Of a DNA stretch of 20,080 nucleotides, positions 13,816-20,080 are shown piece after piece (the first letter of the stretch is position 1; each line of letters opens with the position of its first letter). The DNA comes from a virus, in IMG/VR virus record IMGVR_UViG_3300042542_003272, positions 1 through 20,080 of that record, one strand, 5' to 3'. A program made the position numbers and the translations under genes. A model generated the notes under the pieces. The model ran no database searches. It was not told the DNA's origin and saw only the letters and a list, made by a program, of their open reading frames with translations.

Positions 13816-13856
13816 GATACCCCACTCAATACAAGATAACCGGCACGCGTATATGA
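13812..13856 (+). pseudogene. Remnant of the original start of the polymerase palm gene, interrupted by the HNH gene
   Basis: GTG at 13812, inside the ligase stop, opens a 14-codon frame RYPTQYKITGTRI that ends at TGA 13854-13856, overlapping the HNH gene start (ATGA). TQYKITGTR matches the TQYVITGTR at the start of the downstream polymerase half, the motif that in PolA enzymes runs into (T)GTxxxRLSS. The palm gene therefore probably once began here and was cut between the Arg codon (13848-13850) and the following Ser codon when the endonuclease gene arrived. It may still be translated as a coupling peptide. Confidence 0.6.
13824..13850 (+). repeat. Diverged direct repeat, left copy (encodes TQYKITGTR)
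   Basis: This 27-base segment matches 14335-14361 at 20 of 27 positions by eye, and both encode TQY-(K/V)-ITGTR in the polymerase frame. Several differences are synonymous (ACT/ACC, ACC/ACA, CGT/AGG). The copies flank the HNH endonuclease gene. Confidence 0.75.
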
Positions 13857-14347
13857 TTAAACTAAGAACAGGCGGTCGCGATTGCATAACTAAACACGGC
13901 TATGCAACACGTGAAAATCGACATCCATTGTATGGACGATGGAAAGGTATGGTGCAGCGTTGCTATGACCCTAGCGCTGCTTCATATAGAAACTACGGTG
14001 CAAAGAATATTGGAGTTTGTGCCGCATGGCTTGACTTCAAGAACTTCCTAGACTGGTGGCTTACACAGACGTTAGCAACAACTGACAAAGTCGAACTGCA
14101 TCGAAAGGATTCAACCAAAGACTATAGCCCCGATAACTGCGAAATACTTCCACTATCTGAGCATCGCACATTATCAAAGTCTCTACGCGTTAGGTGCGTT
14201 ACCACTGGCAAAGAGTATGCTGACTGTCAGCTAGCCGCTCTGGATAACAATCTTGGACGCAATAGCGTTAGTCGTGCTATACGACTGCGATACGGTAAAA
14301 TTAAAGACTTACAATTTGTTCTATGCGAACCTGCACCCAATACGTAA
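13853..14347 (+). CDS. HNH-type homing endonuclease, 164 aa
   Basis: The start ATG 13853 is used. The frame is open further upstream but there it is an Arg-rich shadow of the ligase. Residues 24-70 (HPLYGRWKGMVQRCYDP, YRNYGAKNIGVCAAWLDFKN) match the family of phage and intron-associated endonucleases with L-x-x-x-W-x-x-M-x-x-R-C-Y followed by YGxxxI.VC..W. Then come ELHRKDS and YSPDNCEI (residues 81-98), the HNH-like core. The end (RCVTTGKEYADCQLAA...SVSRAI) looks like a NUMOD-type DNA-recognition helix. The gene is visibly A+T-richer than its neighbours. It starts at the polymerase remnant's stop, and its last 25 bases overlap the downstream polymerase start. There is no room for a group I intron core, so it is free-standing. 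Confidence 0.82.
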   Translation: MIKLRTGGRDCITKHGYATRENRHPLYGRWKGMVQRCYDPSAASYRNYGAKNIGVCAAWLDFKNFLDWWLTQTLATTDKVELHRKDSTKDYSPDNCEILPLSEHRTLSKSLRVRCVTTGKEYADCQLAALDNNLGRNSVSRAIRLRYGKIKDLQFVLCEPAPNT

Positions 14348-15309
14348 TAACAGGCACGAGGTCATTCCGGCTAGCTAGCCGTATGTGGTTCGATCAATAT
14401 GGATCTCAGCTACAAAACCCCGGCAAGTCAATCATCGAAATCTACTGTGCTCCAAATGGTCGGGTTATTGTGCAAGCAGACCAAGCAGGTGCAGAGGCTC
14501 TGATCGTCGCATACGAGTGTAAGCCCGGCAACTACCGCGCGCTGTTCATCAATGGCATCAAGCCGCACACGTTCCTCGCCATGCACATCTTCGCGGACGC
14601 CCGCGCGGATTGGTTCGCGGGGATAGAGCCAGCCACGTTCTGGCTCAGCAAGTCACCAGAAGAGCTCCGTTTACAAGCTAACTGGAAAACGCTCGATAAG
14701 CGCATCAAAGACAGCGATAAGGAATACGCCATCGGTAAGCGCACCGCGCACGGCAAGTCCTATCGCATGGGCTGGCGAACATACCAACTGGCAAACCTCA
14801 AACAAAGCGACGGCACACTCGTCTTGAACCGCCGAGAGTGCATTGACTTCCTCTCGAAATTCGACGTCCTGTTTCCAGAGGTCATCGAGGGTCAAACTGA
14901 GACCGAATACAAAGTTCGCTCAGCCCGCGAACTGCGCAACAAGTTCGGTCACCCGCGGCGCTTCGAAAAGATCCTCACAGACAGCTATATCCGCGAAGCG
15001 ATAAGCTGGGTGCCTCAGTCTACAGTAGGCTGTCTAACGCACCAAGCGTTCATTAACGTGCAGCGACTGATCGAGCGCGACAACCGATCTCAATGGGACT
15101 TAGTTTCCAACAAGCACGACAGCCTCGCGGTCGAATGTCCAGTTTCTGATGCTACCGACGTGGCCCAGATCTTGCTTTCAGAACTCCGCGTCCCGTTCGT
15201 CGGCCGCGACGGCGTCGAGTATCGCATGGGCGCCGAAGCCGCCGTCGGTCGCAACTGGGGTAAGAAGACCAAGTATAATCCTGACGGGATGCTGGAGCTT
15301 AAACTCTAA
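14323..15309 (+). CDS. Split family A DNA polymerase, C-terminal half: palm and fingers, 328 aa
   Basis: The protein begins MRTCTQYVITGTRSFRLASR, the PolA segment before the palm (GT..GRLSS), followed by SQLQNPGKSI. Motif A is VQADQAGAEA (D53, E58), motif B KRTAHGKSYRMGW (139-151) and motif C NKHDSLAVE (H265, D266). Both catalytic Asp residues are kept, so it should be active. Motif C is HDS rather than the usual HDE, and motif B is the KR..HG..Y.MG form rather than R...K...YG. It lacks any exonuclease or thumb and must join the protein from 11203-12615. The start lies inside the end of the HNH gene. Confidence 0.87.
   Translation: MRTCTQYVITGTRSFRLASRMWFDQYGSQLQNPGKSIIEIYCAPNGRVIVQADQAGAEALIVAYECKPGNYRALFINGIKPHTFLAMHIFADARADWFAGIEPATFWLSKSPEELRLQANWKTLDKRIKDSDKEYAIGKRTAHGKSYRMGWRTYQLANLKQSDGTLVLNRRECIDFLSKFDVLFPEVIEGQTETEYKVRSARELRNKFGHPRRFEKILTDSYIREAISWVPQSTVGCLTHQAFINVQRLIERDNRSQWDLVSNKHDSLAVECPVSDATDVAQILLSELRVPFVGRDGVEYRMGAEAAVGRNWGKKTKYNPDGMLELKL
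14335..14361 (+). repeat. Diverged direct repeat, right copy (encodes TQYVITGTR)
   Basis: Partner of 13824-13850. It lies at codons 5-13 of the polymerase C-terminal gene, and its first half also encodes the last residues and stop (TAA 14345-14347) of the HNH gene. The synonymous divergence from the left copy argues against a recent duplication and suggests that the endonuclease gene brought this flank from a related polymerase. Confidence 0.75.
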
Positions 15310-15551
15310 TGAACCTCATAAACCTTTCCAACCATGCCGCACAGGAAACTGTGCAGTATAAGGCCGCGTTCGGCATGACGCCGACCGTGTTAATCGTCCC
15401 ACCATTCCTCTTAATCGAGCTCTTCGAGCACCCCACTTTTGTGGGTTTCATCGAAGGTCTGCGCGTCATTGAATCCGCCCATGTCACTAAGCCTATCGTC
15501 GCCCATGTCGACCCAATCACCGTGGCAAAATTGGCGCGTATTGACGCGTAA
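15309..15551 (+). CDS. Unknown small protein, 80 aa
   Basis: ATG 15309 shares one base with the polymerase stop (TAATG). The protein is compact and hydrophobic in the middle (TPTVLIVPPFLLIELF), followed by FVGFIEGLRVIESAHVTKP and a short helix. The hydrophobic stretch is interrupted by prolines and reads more like buried strands than a membrane helix. Codon use is like its neighbours. It overlaps the start region of the next ATPase gene by 47 bases. No family is recognised. Confidence 0.65.
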   Translation: MNLINLSNHAAQETVQYKAAFGMTPTVLIVPPFLLIELFEHPTFVGFIEGLRVIESAHVTKPIVAHVDPITVAKLARIDA

Positions 15552-16809
15552 CTTGTCGAGTCCAGAGGTCTACATCGAGGCGGGCTTTTATTCGCTGGTC
15601 GCGGCCGCATTGCAGCGCCGCGTCTGGCACGGCTCGCGGCTCGACGAAGCGCCTCTGTTTCCGAACCTATACATGCTCTTGTCAGGCGACCCGGGGCTTG
15701 GCAAAGGGCTTGTCACAGACACGCTACTCGACATCTTATCGCAAGACGAGTATGTGCCGAAGAAGCCGGACGGTTCGATAGACGTCGAACTCCAGTCGAA
15801 TCTCTTAGCCCGCAAGATGAAGGACGGCACGCCGACGCTGACAATCCCGATTGCGCCGCAGAACATCACGTTCGAGAAGCTTACGCTCAATATGTCCAAA
15901 GCCTCACGCACTGTGCGCGTCAAGCCACCCTACCCGGCGGGCATCAAGAACGGGGTATACATGCACGCGAGTCTACTGTTCCTTCTCGACGAGCTCGAAT
16001 CATTCTTGCACAAAGACGCAGACCAAACCGCGAAGTTCCTCGAAACCGTCTACAACGCGAAGAACTACGACCGCGAAACGAAGCATCACGGCGACGATCG
16101 CATACGAAACTGCTGTCTAAATATGGTCGCCGGCGTTCAGCCAGTGCGATTCAGAAAACTTATCGCGCGGGGCGTGCTTGGCTCGGGCATCATTTCTCGG
16201 ACGATGGTCGTGCACGCCGATGCCGAGCGCCAGCGTATGCCGCGCAAAGAAGCATACTCACCTGAACAGCTAGCCGCGAGACAGGCGTTGATAGCGTATG
16301 TAAAGCGCCTCAGCGAAGTGTTTGGCATGTGCGTCGAAACCGACGACGCGCGGGCTTGGTTCAATGACTTCTGGAATAACGAGCAGGCGAACCGTGTAAA
16401 CCGCTCGCCGGTCTTGAAGGAGTATTATGCACGTAAGAACCAGCACATGCACAAGATAGCGATGCTCGCCGCGTTTGCCCGCGAGGTCGAAATCAACGCG
16501 GATGGTAACTACACTTTAACTGTGTCTGATTACGAAACCGCGCTCCGTGTGCTCGGCGGCTGGGAAAAGGACATGCACAAGGCGTTCGAAGATGCCGGCG
16601 ACAACAAGATCGGCAACAAGGCATCGAGCGTCGAAGCCGTCCTAAAAACGGCCAATCGCGGGCTGACGTTCGACGAGCTCTTCATCTACATGATGAAAGA
16701 CTTGCGACGCGAGGAACTAACAGAACTTCTAAATGACATGGTTCAGCTAAAGCGGCTGGGCCAAACAACGACGGGAAAACATGTAGTGTATAACAGGATA
16801 ACAACATGA
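15505..16809 (+). CDS. DUF3987-like P-loop ATPase, 434 aa
   Basis: I prefer ATG 15505 (MSTQSPWQNWRVLTRNLSSP), because residues from the earlier in-frame ATGs (15439, 15481) are low-complexity and overlap the preceding gene. The order SPEVYIEAGFYSLVAAALQRRVW (19-41), LFPNLYMLLSGDPGLGKG with Walker A (61-68), then LLFLLDELESFL with Walker B (157-168), NMVAGVQP and GSGIISRTMVV matches the DUF3987/primase-helicase-associated ATPase pattern. The C-terminal about 60 residues look like a winged helix (GLTFDELFIYM, LNDMVQLKRLGQT). It probably acts in replication, perhaps as helicase or loader, since no DnaB-type helicase is seen in this window. The stop overlaps the next start. Confidence 0.7.
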   Translation: MSTQSPWQNWRVLTRNLSSPEVYIEAGFYSLVAAALQRRVWHGSRLDEAPLFPNLYMLLSGDPGLGKGLVTDTLLDILSQDEYVPKKPDGSIDVELQSNLLARKMKDGTPTLTIPIAPQNITFEKLTLNMSKASRTVRVKPPYPAGIKNGVYMHASLLFLLDELESFLHKDADQTAKFLETVYNAKNYDRETKHHGDDRIRNCCLNMVAGVQPVRFRKLIARGVLGSGIISRTMVVHADAERQRMPRKEAYSPEQLAARQALIAYVKRLSEVFGMCVETDDARAWFNDFWNNEQANRVNRSPVLKEYYARKNQHMHKIAMLAAFAREVEINADGNYTLTVSDYETALRVLGGWEKDMHKAFEDAGDNKIGNKASSVEAVLKTANRGLTFDELFIYMMKDLRREELTELLNDMVQLKRLGQTTTGKHVVYNRITT

Positions 16810-17120
16810 GTGTAACTATTCCAACAGGAACGGAACTACGGGCTAAAGCTCTCGATCGAGTCAAAGGCTACGTATGCAAAGACCGGCAGGCCACGCATGG
16901 CGACGCGGAAGATAACTTCAACACAATCGCGCGGCTGTGGTCGGCATACAAAGGCGTGGAGTTCAACGCTCTCGACGTCGCGGCGATGATGGCGCTGTTG
17001 AAGGTGTCGCGCATGAAGACTTCGCCCGAGCACCTTGATAACTGGGACGACCTCGCGGGCTACGCGATTTGCGGCGCGGGGTTAGTGGAGGCGCGGAAAC
17101 TAACTACGCCTGTCCTATGA
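16806..17120 (+). CDS. DUF6378-like phage protein, 104 aa
   Basis: The core runs ATHGDAEDNFNTIARLWSAY (29-48), then NALDVAAMMALLKVSRMK and HLDNWDDLAGYAICG (77-91), the pattern of a widespread family of short phage proteins (THGD..ENF..IA.LW..Y, D...MM.LLK..R, DN..D.AGY). It is all-helical. The family's function is unknown to me. It often sits near nucleotide metabolism genes, as here before a MazG-type enzyme. The start overlaps the preceding stop and its own stop overlaps the next start (ATGA). Confidence 0.8.
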   Translation: MSVTIPTGTELRAKALDRVKGYVCKDRQATHGDAEDNFNTIARLWSAYKGVEFNALDVAAMMALLKVSRMKTSPEHLDNWDDLAGYAICGAGLVEARKLTTPVL

Positions 17121-17704
17121 AACCCTCCCCCGCAGAACAGCGCTACGAACTCGTCACAGAGTTCCACGACGCCTTCAAAGTGCAAGCCCCGCGACAGTGG
17201 GCGGACGCGTCGAACGCGACCGCACTCGCGCGGCGCACGCTTCACGACGAAGAGTTCAAAGAATACATGGCCGCGGACGACGACATCGACATGCTCGATG
17301 CGCTCGTCGATATTGAATATATCGCGTGCGGCACGCAGCACCTGCTCGCGTTGAAACAGCCCCGCTTCGATCACACTCACACACTGTATTTCTGCCAACA
17401 GCGCGTCATGGATGAGCTCAACAAGTCGCAGCTGTGTCAGAGCGGGCTGACCACGGCGCTCGGCATTCTACGCGCCGGGCTCGCTCTCATTGCCGACAAC
17501 AACGACTACGATCTGCACGGCGCGTTTCTGCATATCCACGAAACGAACATGAATAAACTGTGGAAGAAAGGACAGATCGATAGCATTCCGCCGAGCGCTG
17601 TTGTTGAGCCGACGGCCGACGGGTTCTATGTGGTCAAACGCGCGGACGGCAAAATCTTGAAGCCGCCCGGCTGGCTGCCTCCGAAGTTGACTCGATATGT
17701 ATAA
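17117..17704 (+). CDS. MazG/PRA-PH-type NTP pyrophosphohydrolase, 195 aa
   Basis: I chose ATG 17117, which overlaps the previous stop. The upstream in-frame ATG at 17069 would extend well into that gene. The all-alpha pyrophosphohydrolase signature is visible: HDEEFKEY (E45, E46, E49) and, about 12 residues on, LDALVDIEYIACG (D61, D65). The C-terminal part (MNKLWKKG, DGFYVVKRADGKILKPPGW, PPKL) is typical of phage members. Such enzymes split (d)NTPs to (d)NMP and pyrophosphate with Mg ions. Here it would shape the nucleotide pool or remove modified nucleotides or alarmones. It is the last plus-strand gene, six bases before the terminator stem. Confidence 0.83.
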   Translation: MKPSPAEQRYELVTEFHDAFKVQAPRQWADASNATALARRTLHDEEFKEYMAADDDIDMLDALVDIEYIACGTQHLLALKQPRFDHTHTLYFCQQRVMDELNKSQLCQSGLTTALGILRAGLALIADNNDYDLHGAFLHIHETNMNKLWKKGQIDSIPPSAVVEPTADGFYVVKRADGKILKPPGWLPPKLTRYV

Positions 17705-17710
17705 ACAAAT

Positions 17711-17740
17711 AACCCCGGCCATCGCGGCCGGGGTTTTTCT
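17711..17740. terminator. Intrinsic terminator between convergent genes, probably bidirectional
   Basis: Perfect stem AACCCCGGCC (17711-17720)/GGCCGGGGTT (17726-17735) with loop ATCGC. A T-run (17734-17738) serves the plus strand. Read from the minus strand the stem is followed by ATTTGTTTAT, a weaker U-rich tail, so it may also end the large minus-strand gene whose stop is 17757-17759. Confidence 0.9.
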
Positions 17741-17756
17741 TTTATCCAGTTCTCTT

Positions 17757-20080
17757 TTATTTCAACTCGTAAGTTCCGCCTTCTTCCCAATTCAGCTTGA
17801 GCACCTTTGCTCGCTTGACGTCGTTGGGTTCTTTACTCGCGAGCAGCAATCTCTTCTGCTCAAGCGCCTTATTAACCGCCTCGGCGACCAGCTTCTTCGC
17901 ATTATAGACCTCGTCGAGTCCCATCCCGGCGACGAGGTTTTCTTTGCGATACGTTTTCCAGAGCTCGGGGTTCGACTTCTCAAGCCACTTGTCGAACGCA
18001 GCGTCTTCACTCGGACCCTTCACGCTCACGTCGGGCGTATCGAGATTCGCCGTTGATACAATCTTCTGCGCGATCTCACGCACCTCATCGACGGTCTTCG
18101 CCTTGTTAAACTGCGTCGTGAGGTTAAACGGGTTGGCCGTGACCGCCGGACGCAGCGTAGTGTTCATCGCCTCATATCGCGAGCGGGCTTGTTCAATCGG
18201 GTCCTTAGTCTCACCACCCACGAGCTTACTAATGTCGCGCCAGTTTGATGAGACCTTGTCGAGCATCGCGTCGACGGCTTTAACATAGTCGTCATACGAG
18301 TAGTCGCGTTTGATCTCTTGTAAAGCAGCGAACTGCTGTAACGTGTTCGGCGCAACCTCGATACCCAAATTCCTCGGCATCTGTTGGTTGCCGACGACGA
18401 CGTTCGCAAACGCCGTGATCGCCGGGAGCACTTGTAGATCGCTCAGCTTTTGCGTTAGATACTTGAGCTTATTTGGATAGCCCGCGGCTTCCCATTCCTT
18501 GAACGACGGATTGCGATCTTCGCGACCGAACATCGTTTGCAGTAGCGTGTTGGCCAAAGCCGTAGCCCCGGCGGCGCCTGCGAGACGTGTCGCGAGCGGC
18601 TTTACTCGCTGACCCGCACTCAGGCTGCTGTCCATTAGAGGTTTCCACGCGCGGTCAATTTGCTGATTGCTGAATGAGAATGCCCAGCGCATGATTGGGA
18701 AGAACTGCGCCCCGGCGCCGCTCGCTTTTAACAAGTGCGTCGGCTGATCCTTCGCGCCCATACTTCCTTGCGAACCCTCGACAACCCACCGCGCAACGAA
18801 GTCTTCAAGTTCCTCTGGCGTCTTCGCGCGCCACTCAGGAATGCCAACTCGTTTGAAGAACGCCTCGTCGTTCTTGGCCATCGCCTCTTTGGCCCGCGCG
18901 ACGCCCGCCGCCGAGCTCACAGCCTGCATGAACTTGTTGAGCGCATCTACGCCCGCGAGACGATTGCCTGCGCGGATGGCGTCGCGGAACAGCTCAAGCA
19001 CTTGGCCGTTCTCGAATGCTTCCCCAACTCTCTGAACATCACCGCTCAGGTTGCCAGTATCTTTAATTAGCCCGCGAGCCTTCAAGTCGCGATACTTATT
19101 CACGCCCTCAAGCACGCCCTTGATTGAGTTCTTCACCCCGGCGTCGTCAACCAACGTGCCGAACATGTTGATCGTGTCGCGAATCGTTGCGCCCGTTTGC
19201 ACGGCGAGCGGATTAGCCACGCCAGACAGCCGCTGCGCGATCGTTTGACGCCCGGGATTTATCTGCAACGCAAAACTATTGAGCGCCGCACGGAACAGTG
19301 CGTCCGTCGTATCTCCCACAGCGCCCGCCTCATCAGGTCGTTGCGTCAACCTTCCAAGATCATCCAACGACTCACGCTGCCCGCGACTCATTGGCCCTAG
19401 CAGCTTGTCTTGATCGATGTATTTGTGCCGCGCCATCTCGAACGCATACTTCGTAGCGTAGCGATTGATCGCATCCTGCGTATTGCCTGCCCAGCCCGGC
19501 GGCAGCGGAATTGTCATCGGACGGTGTAACGCGTCGAACTCGAGGTCGGCGTCCGCGGTCTTGTTCTCGATGTCGAAGCGCTTAATTTCGGTGTCGATTT
19601 GCTTATCAGACAGTCCGTTCTGCCGTGCCCAGTCGCGAAACTCGTCGAGCTTGATATCGCGAACCGGTCTACCGGTCGCTTTATCAATGCTCGTGTCTTG
19701 AAGTTCTTTCACTACCTTCATGCTCAGAGCCTCAGGCACCCAGAACTCATCGACGATCAGCGGCCGCCACTCTTTGCCCTCTTGAATGCGCGGACCCTCG
19801 CGCGCGGCACGTTCGCCGAGCTCGCGCATCAGGTTGCGCGTTTCGAGGTATGCTTGCTCGACCCGCGGGCTCATGCCGCCGGCCCACTTTTTGCGCCACG
19901 CGCGTTCGTATTGGAGGATGTCTTGGAGGTCAGACCGCTCGGAGCTATTTAGCTTGTTCCAAAAGCTCTGGTTCTCATTGATGATCTTCGTGGCATCGAT
20001 CGACGCGACCGTCGCGGTCTCGTTCAATTTGCGATGACCGTAGCGGGCAGTCTCGTCATTGGTTCTATCAGCGTGATCGC
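17757..20080 (-). CDS. Very large helical protein, probably virion-associated (C-terminal part, 5' end outside window)
   Basis: The minus-strand frame is open from the right edge of the window to TAA at 17757-17759. A TTG at 20025-20027 is not a credible start because the frame continues upstream (reading ...DETARYGHRKLNET), so about 774 C-terminal residues are visible. The protein is almost entirely helical, Ala/Lys/Glu/Asp-rich and lacks enzyme motifs. A mildly hydrophobic part (ATRLAGAAGATALANTLLQTMFG) and FFPIMRWAFSFSNQQIDRAW occur mid-way. This fits large internal virion or polyvalent proteins of phages that travel with the DNA. It could also be a tail or ejection protein. Orientation opposite to the replication block suggests that virion genes lie on the minus strand to the right. 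Confidence 0.75.
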   Translation of the reverse strand, partial: DHADRTNDETARYGHRKLNETATVASIDATKIINENQSFWNKLNSSERSDLQDILQYERAWRKKWAGGMSPRVEQAYLETRNLMRELGERAAREGPRIQEGKEWRPLIVDEFWVPEALSMKVVKELQDTSIDKATGRPVRDIKLDEFRDWARQNGLSDKQIDTEIKRFDIENKTADADLEFDALHRPMTIPLPPGWAGNTQDAINRYATKYAFEMARHKYIDQDKLLGPMSRGQRESLDDLGRLTQRPDEAGAVGDTTDALFRAALNSFALQINPGRQTIAQRLSGVANPLAVQTGATIRDTINMFGTLVDDAGVKNSIKGVLEGVNKYRDLKARGLIKDTGNLSGDVQRVGEAFENGQVLELFRDAIRAGNRLAGVDALNKFMQAVSSAAGVARAKEAMAKNDEAFFKRVGIPEWRAKTPEELEDFVARWVVEGSQGSMGAKDQPTHLLKASGAGAQFFPIMRWAFSFSNQQIDRAWKPLMDSSLSAGQRVKPLATRLAGAAGATALANTLLQTMFGREDRNPSFKEWEAAGYPNKLKYLTQKLSDLQVLPAITAFANVVVGNQQMPRNLGIEVAPNTLQQFAALQEIKRDYSYDDYVKAVDAMLDKVSSNWRDISKLVGGETKDPIEQARSRYEAMNTTLRPAVTANPFNLTTQFNKAKTVDEVREIAQKIVSTANLDTPDVSVKGPSEDAAFDKWLEKSNPELWKTYRKENLVAGMGLDEVYNAKKLVAEAVNKALEQKRLLLASKEPNDVKRAKVLKLNWEEGGTYELK

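Noticed and set aside
12985-13860. Similarity of the ligase and HNH start regions (CGTATATGA at 12992-13000 and 13848-13856)
   Set aside because: Only nine identical bases plus a loosely similar upstream stretch. Could be shared start context, not enough for a repeat.
13857-14322. Group I intron around the HNH gene
   Set aside because: The endonuclease frame fills the entire insertion and overlaps both flanks, leaving no room for a separate catalytic core.
15309-15551. Resemblance of TPTVLIVPP to phage capsid C-terminal segments
   Set aside because: Too short and generic. An 80-aa protein between a polymerase and an ATPase is not a capsid protein.
15700-15716. TTGGCAAAGGGCTTGTC resembling a sigma-54 site
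   Set aside because: Lacks the -12 GC and encodes the Walker A motif (GLGKGLV).

Overview
The window looks like part of the genome of a tailed double-stranded DNA phage, or a prophage. It is densely packed and GC-rich, with many ATGA stop/start overlaps. A long plus-strand block holds replication, recombination, repair and nucleotide genes. It meets, at a shared terminator, a very large helical protein on the minus strand that looks virion-associated. No rRNA, tRNA, CRISPR array or insertion sequence was seen. Almost no gene has a Shine-Dalgarno sequence. Starts sit in A/C/T-rich leaders, usually with T just before ATG, which suggests a host that initiates translation largely without Shine-Dalgarno pairing. 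The host must also have sigma-54 if the promoters described below are real. The host itself cannot be named from the sequence.

Layout. 1-318: end of an unknown gene. 334-1381: a unit with a near-perfect sigma-54 (-24/-12) promoter, two doubtful small ORFs, an Ala/Lys-rich protein and a terminator. 1418-8957: a long, mostly overlapping gene string with unknown proteins, an SF2 helicase, a minimal sigma-54 activator ATPase, a one-pass membrane protein, a pyrimidine-dimer-glycosylase-like protein with a zinc-ribbon insert, and a Cas4/RecB-like nuclease. 8920-10627: a second sigma-54 promoter followed by a Sak4-like ATPase, a possible ssDNA-binding protein, a GroES-like protein and a terminator. 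10642-17740: a family A DNA polymerase broken into pieces by a zinc-finger/acidic-protein/ATP-dependent ligase cassette and by a homing endonuclease gene, then a DUF3987-like ATPase, a DUF6378-like protein, a MazG-type nucleotide pyrophosphohydrolase and a terminator. 17757-20080, minus strand: C-terminal part of the large protein.

The most interesting proposal is a phage-carried sigma-54 switch. The protein at 5034-5813 keeps the whole sigma-54-remodelling AAA+ core (Walker A, GSFTGA loop, Walker B, arginine fingers, GNVR) but has neither a sensory domain nor a DNA-binding HTH. Two sites with the same TTGGCAC-N5-TTGC pattern head two units, each closed by a good intrinsic terminator. The inference is that the phage turns on host RpoN polymerase at its own promoters without needing an enhancer site or a host signal. 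The second notable feature is the doubly split polymerase, with the diverged TQY(K/V)ITGTR coding repeat on both sides of the homing endonuclease gene.
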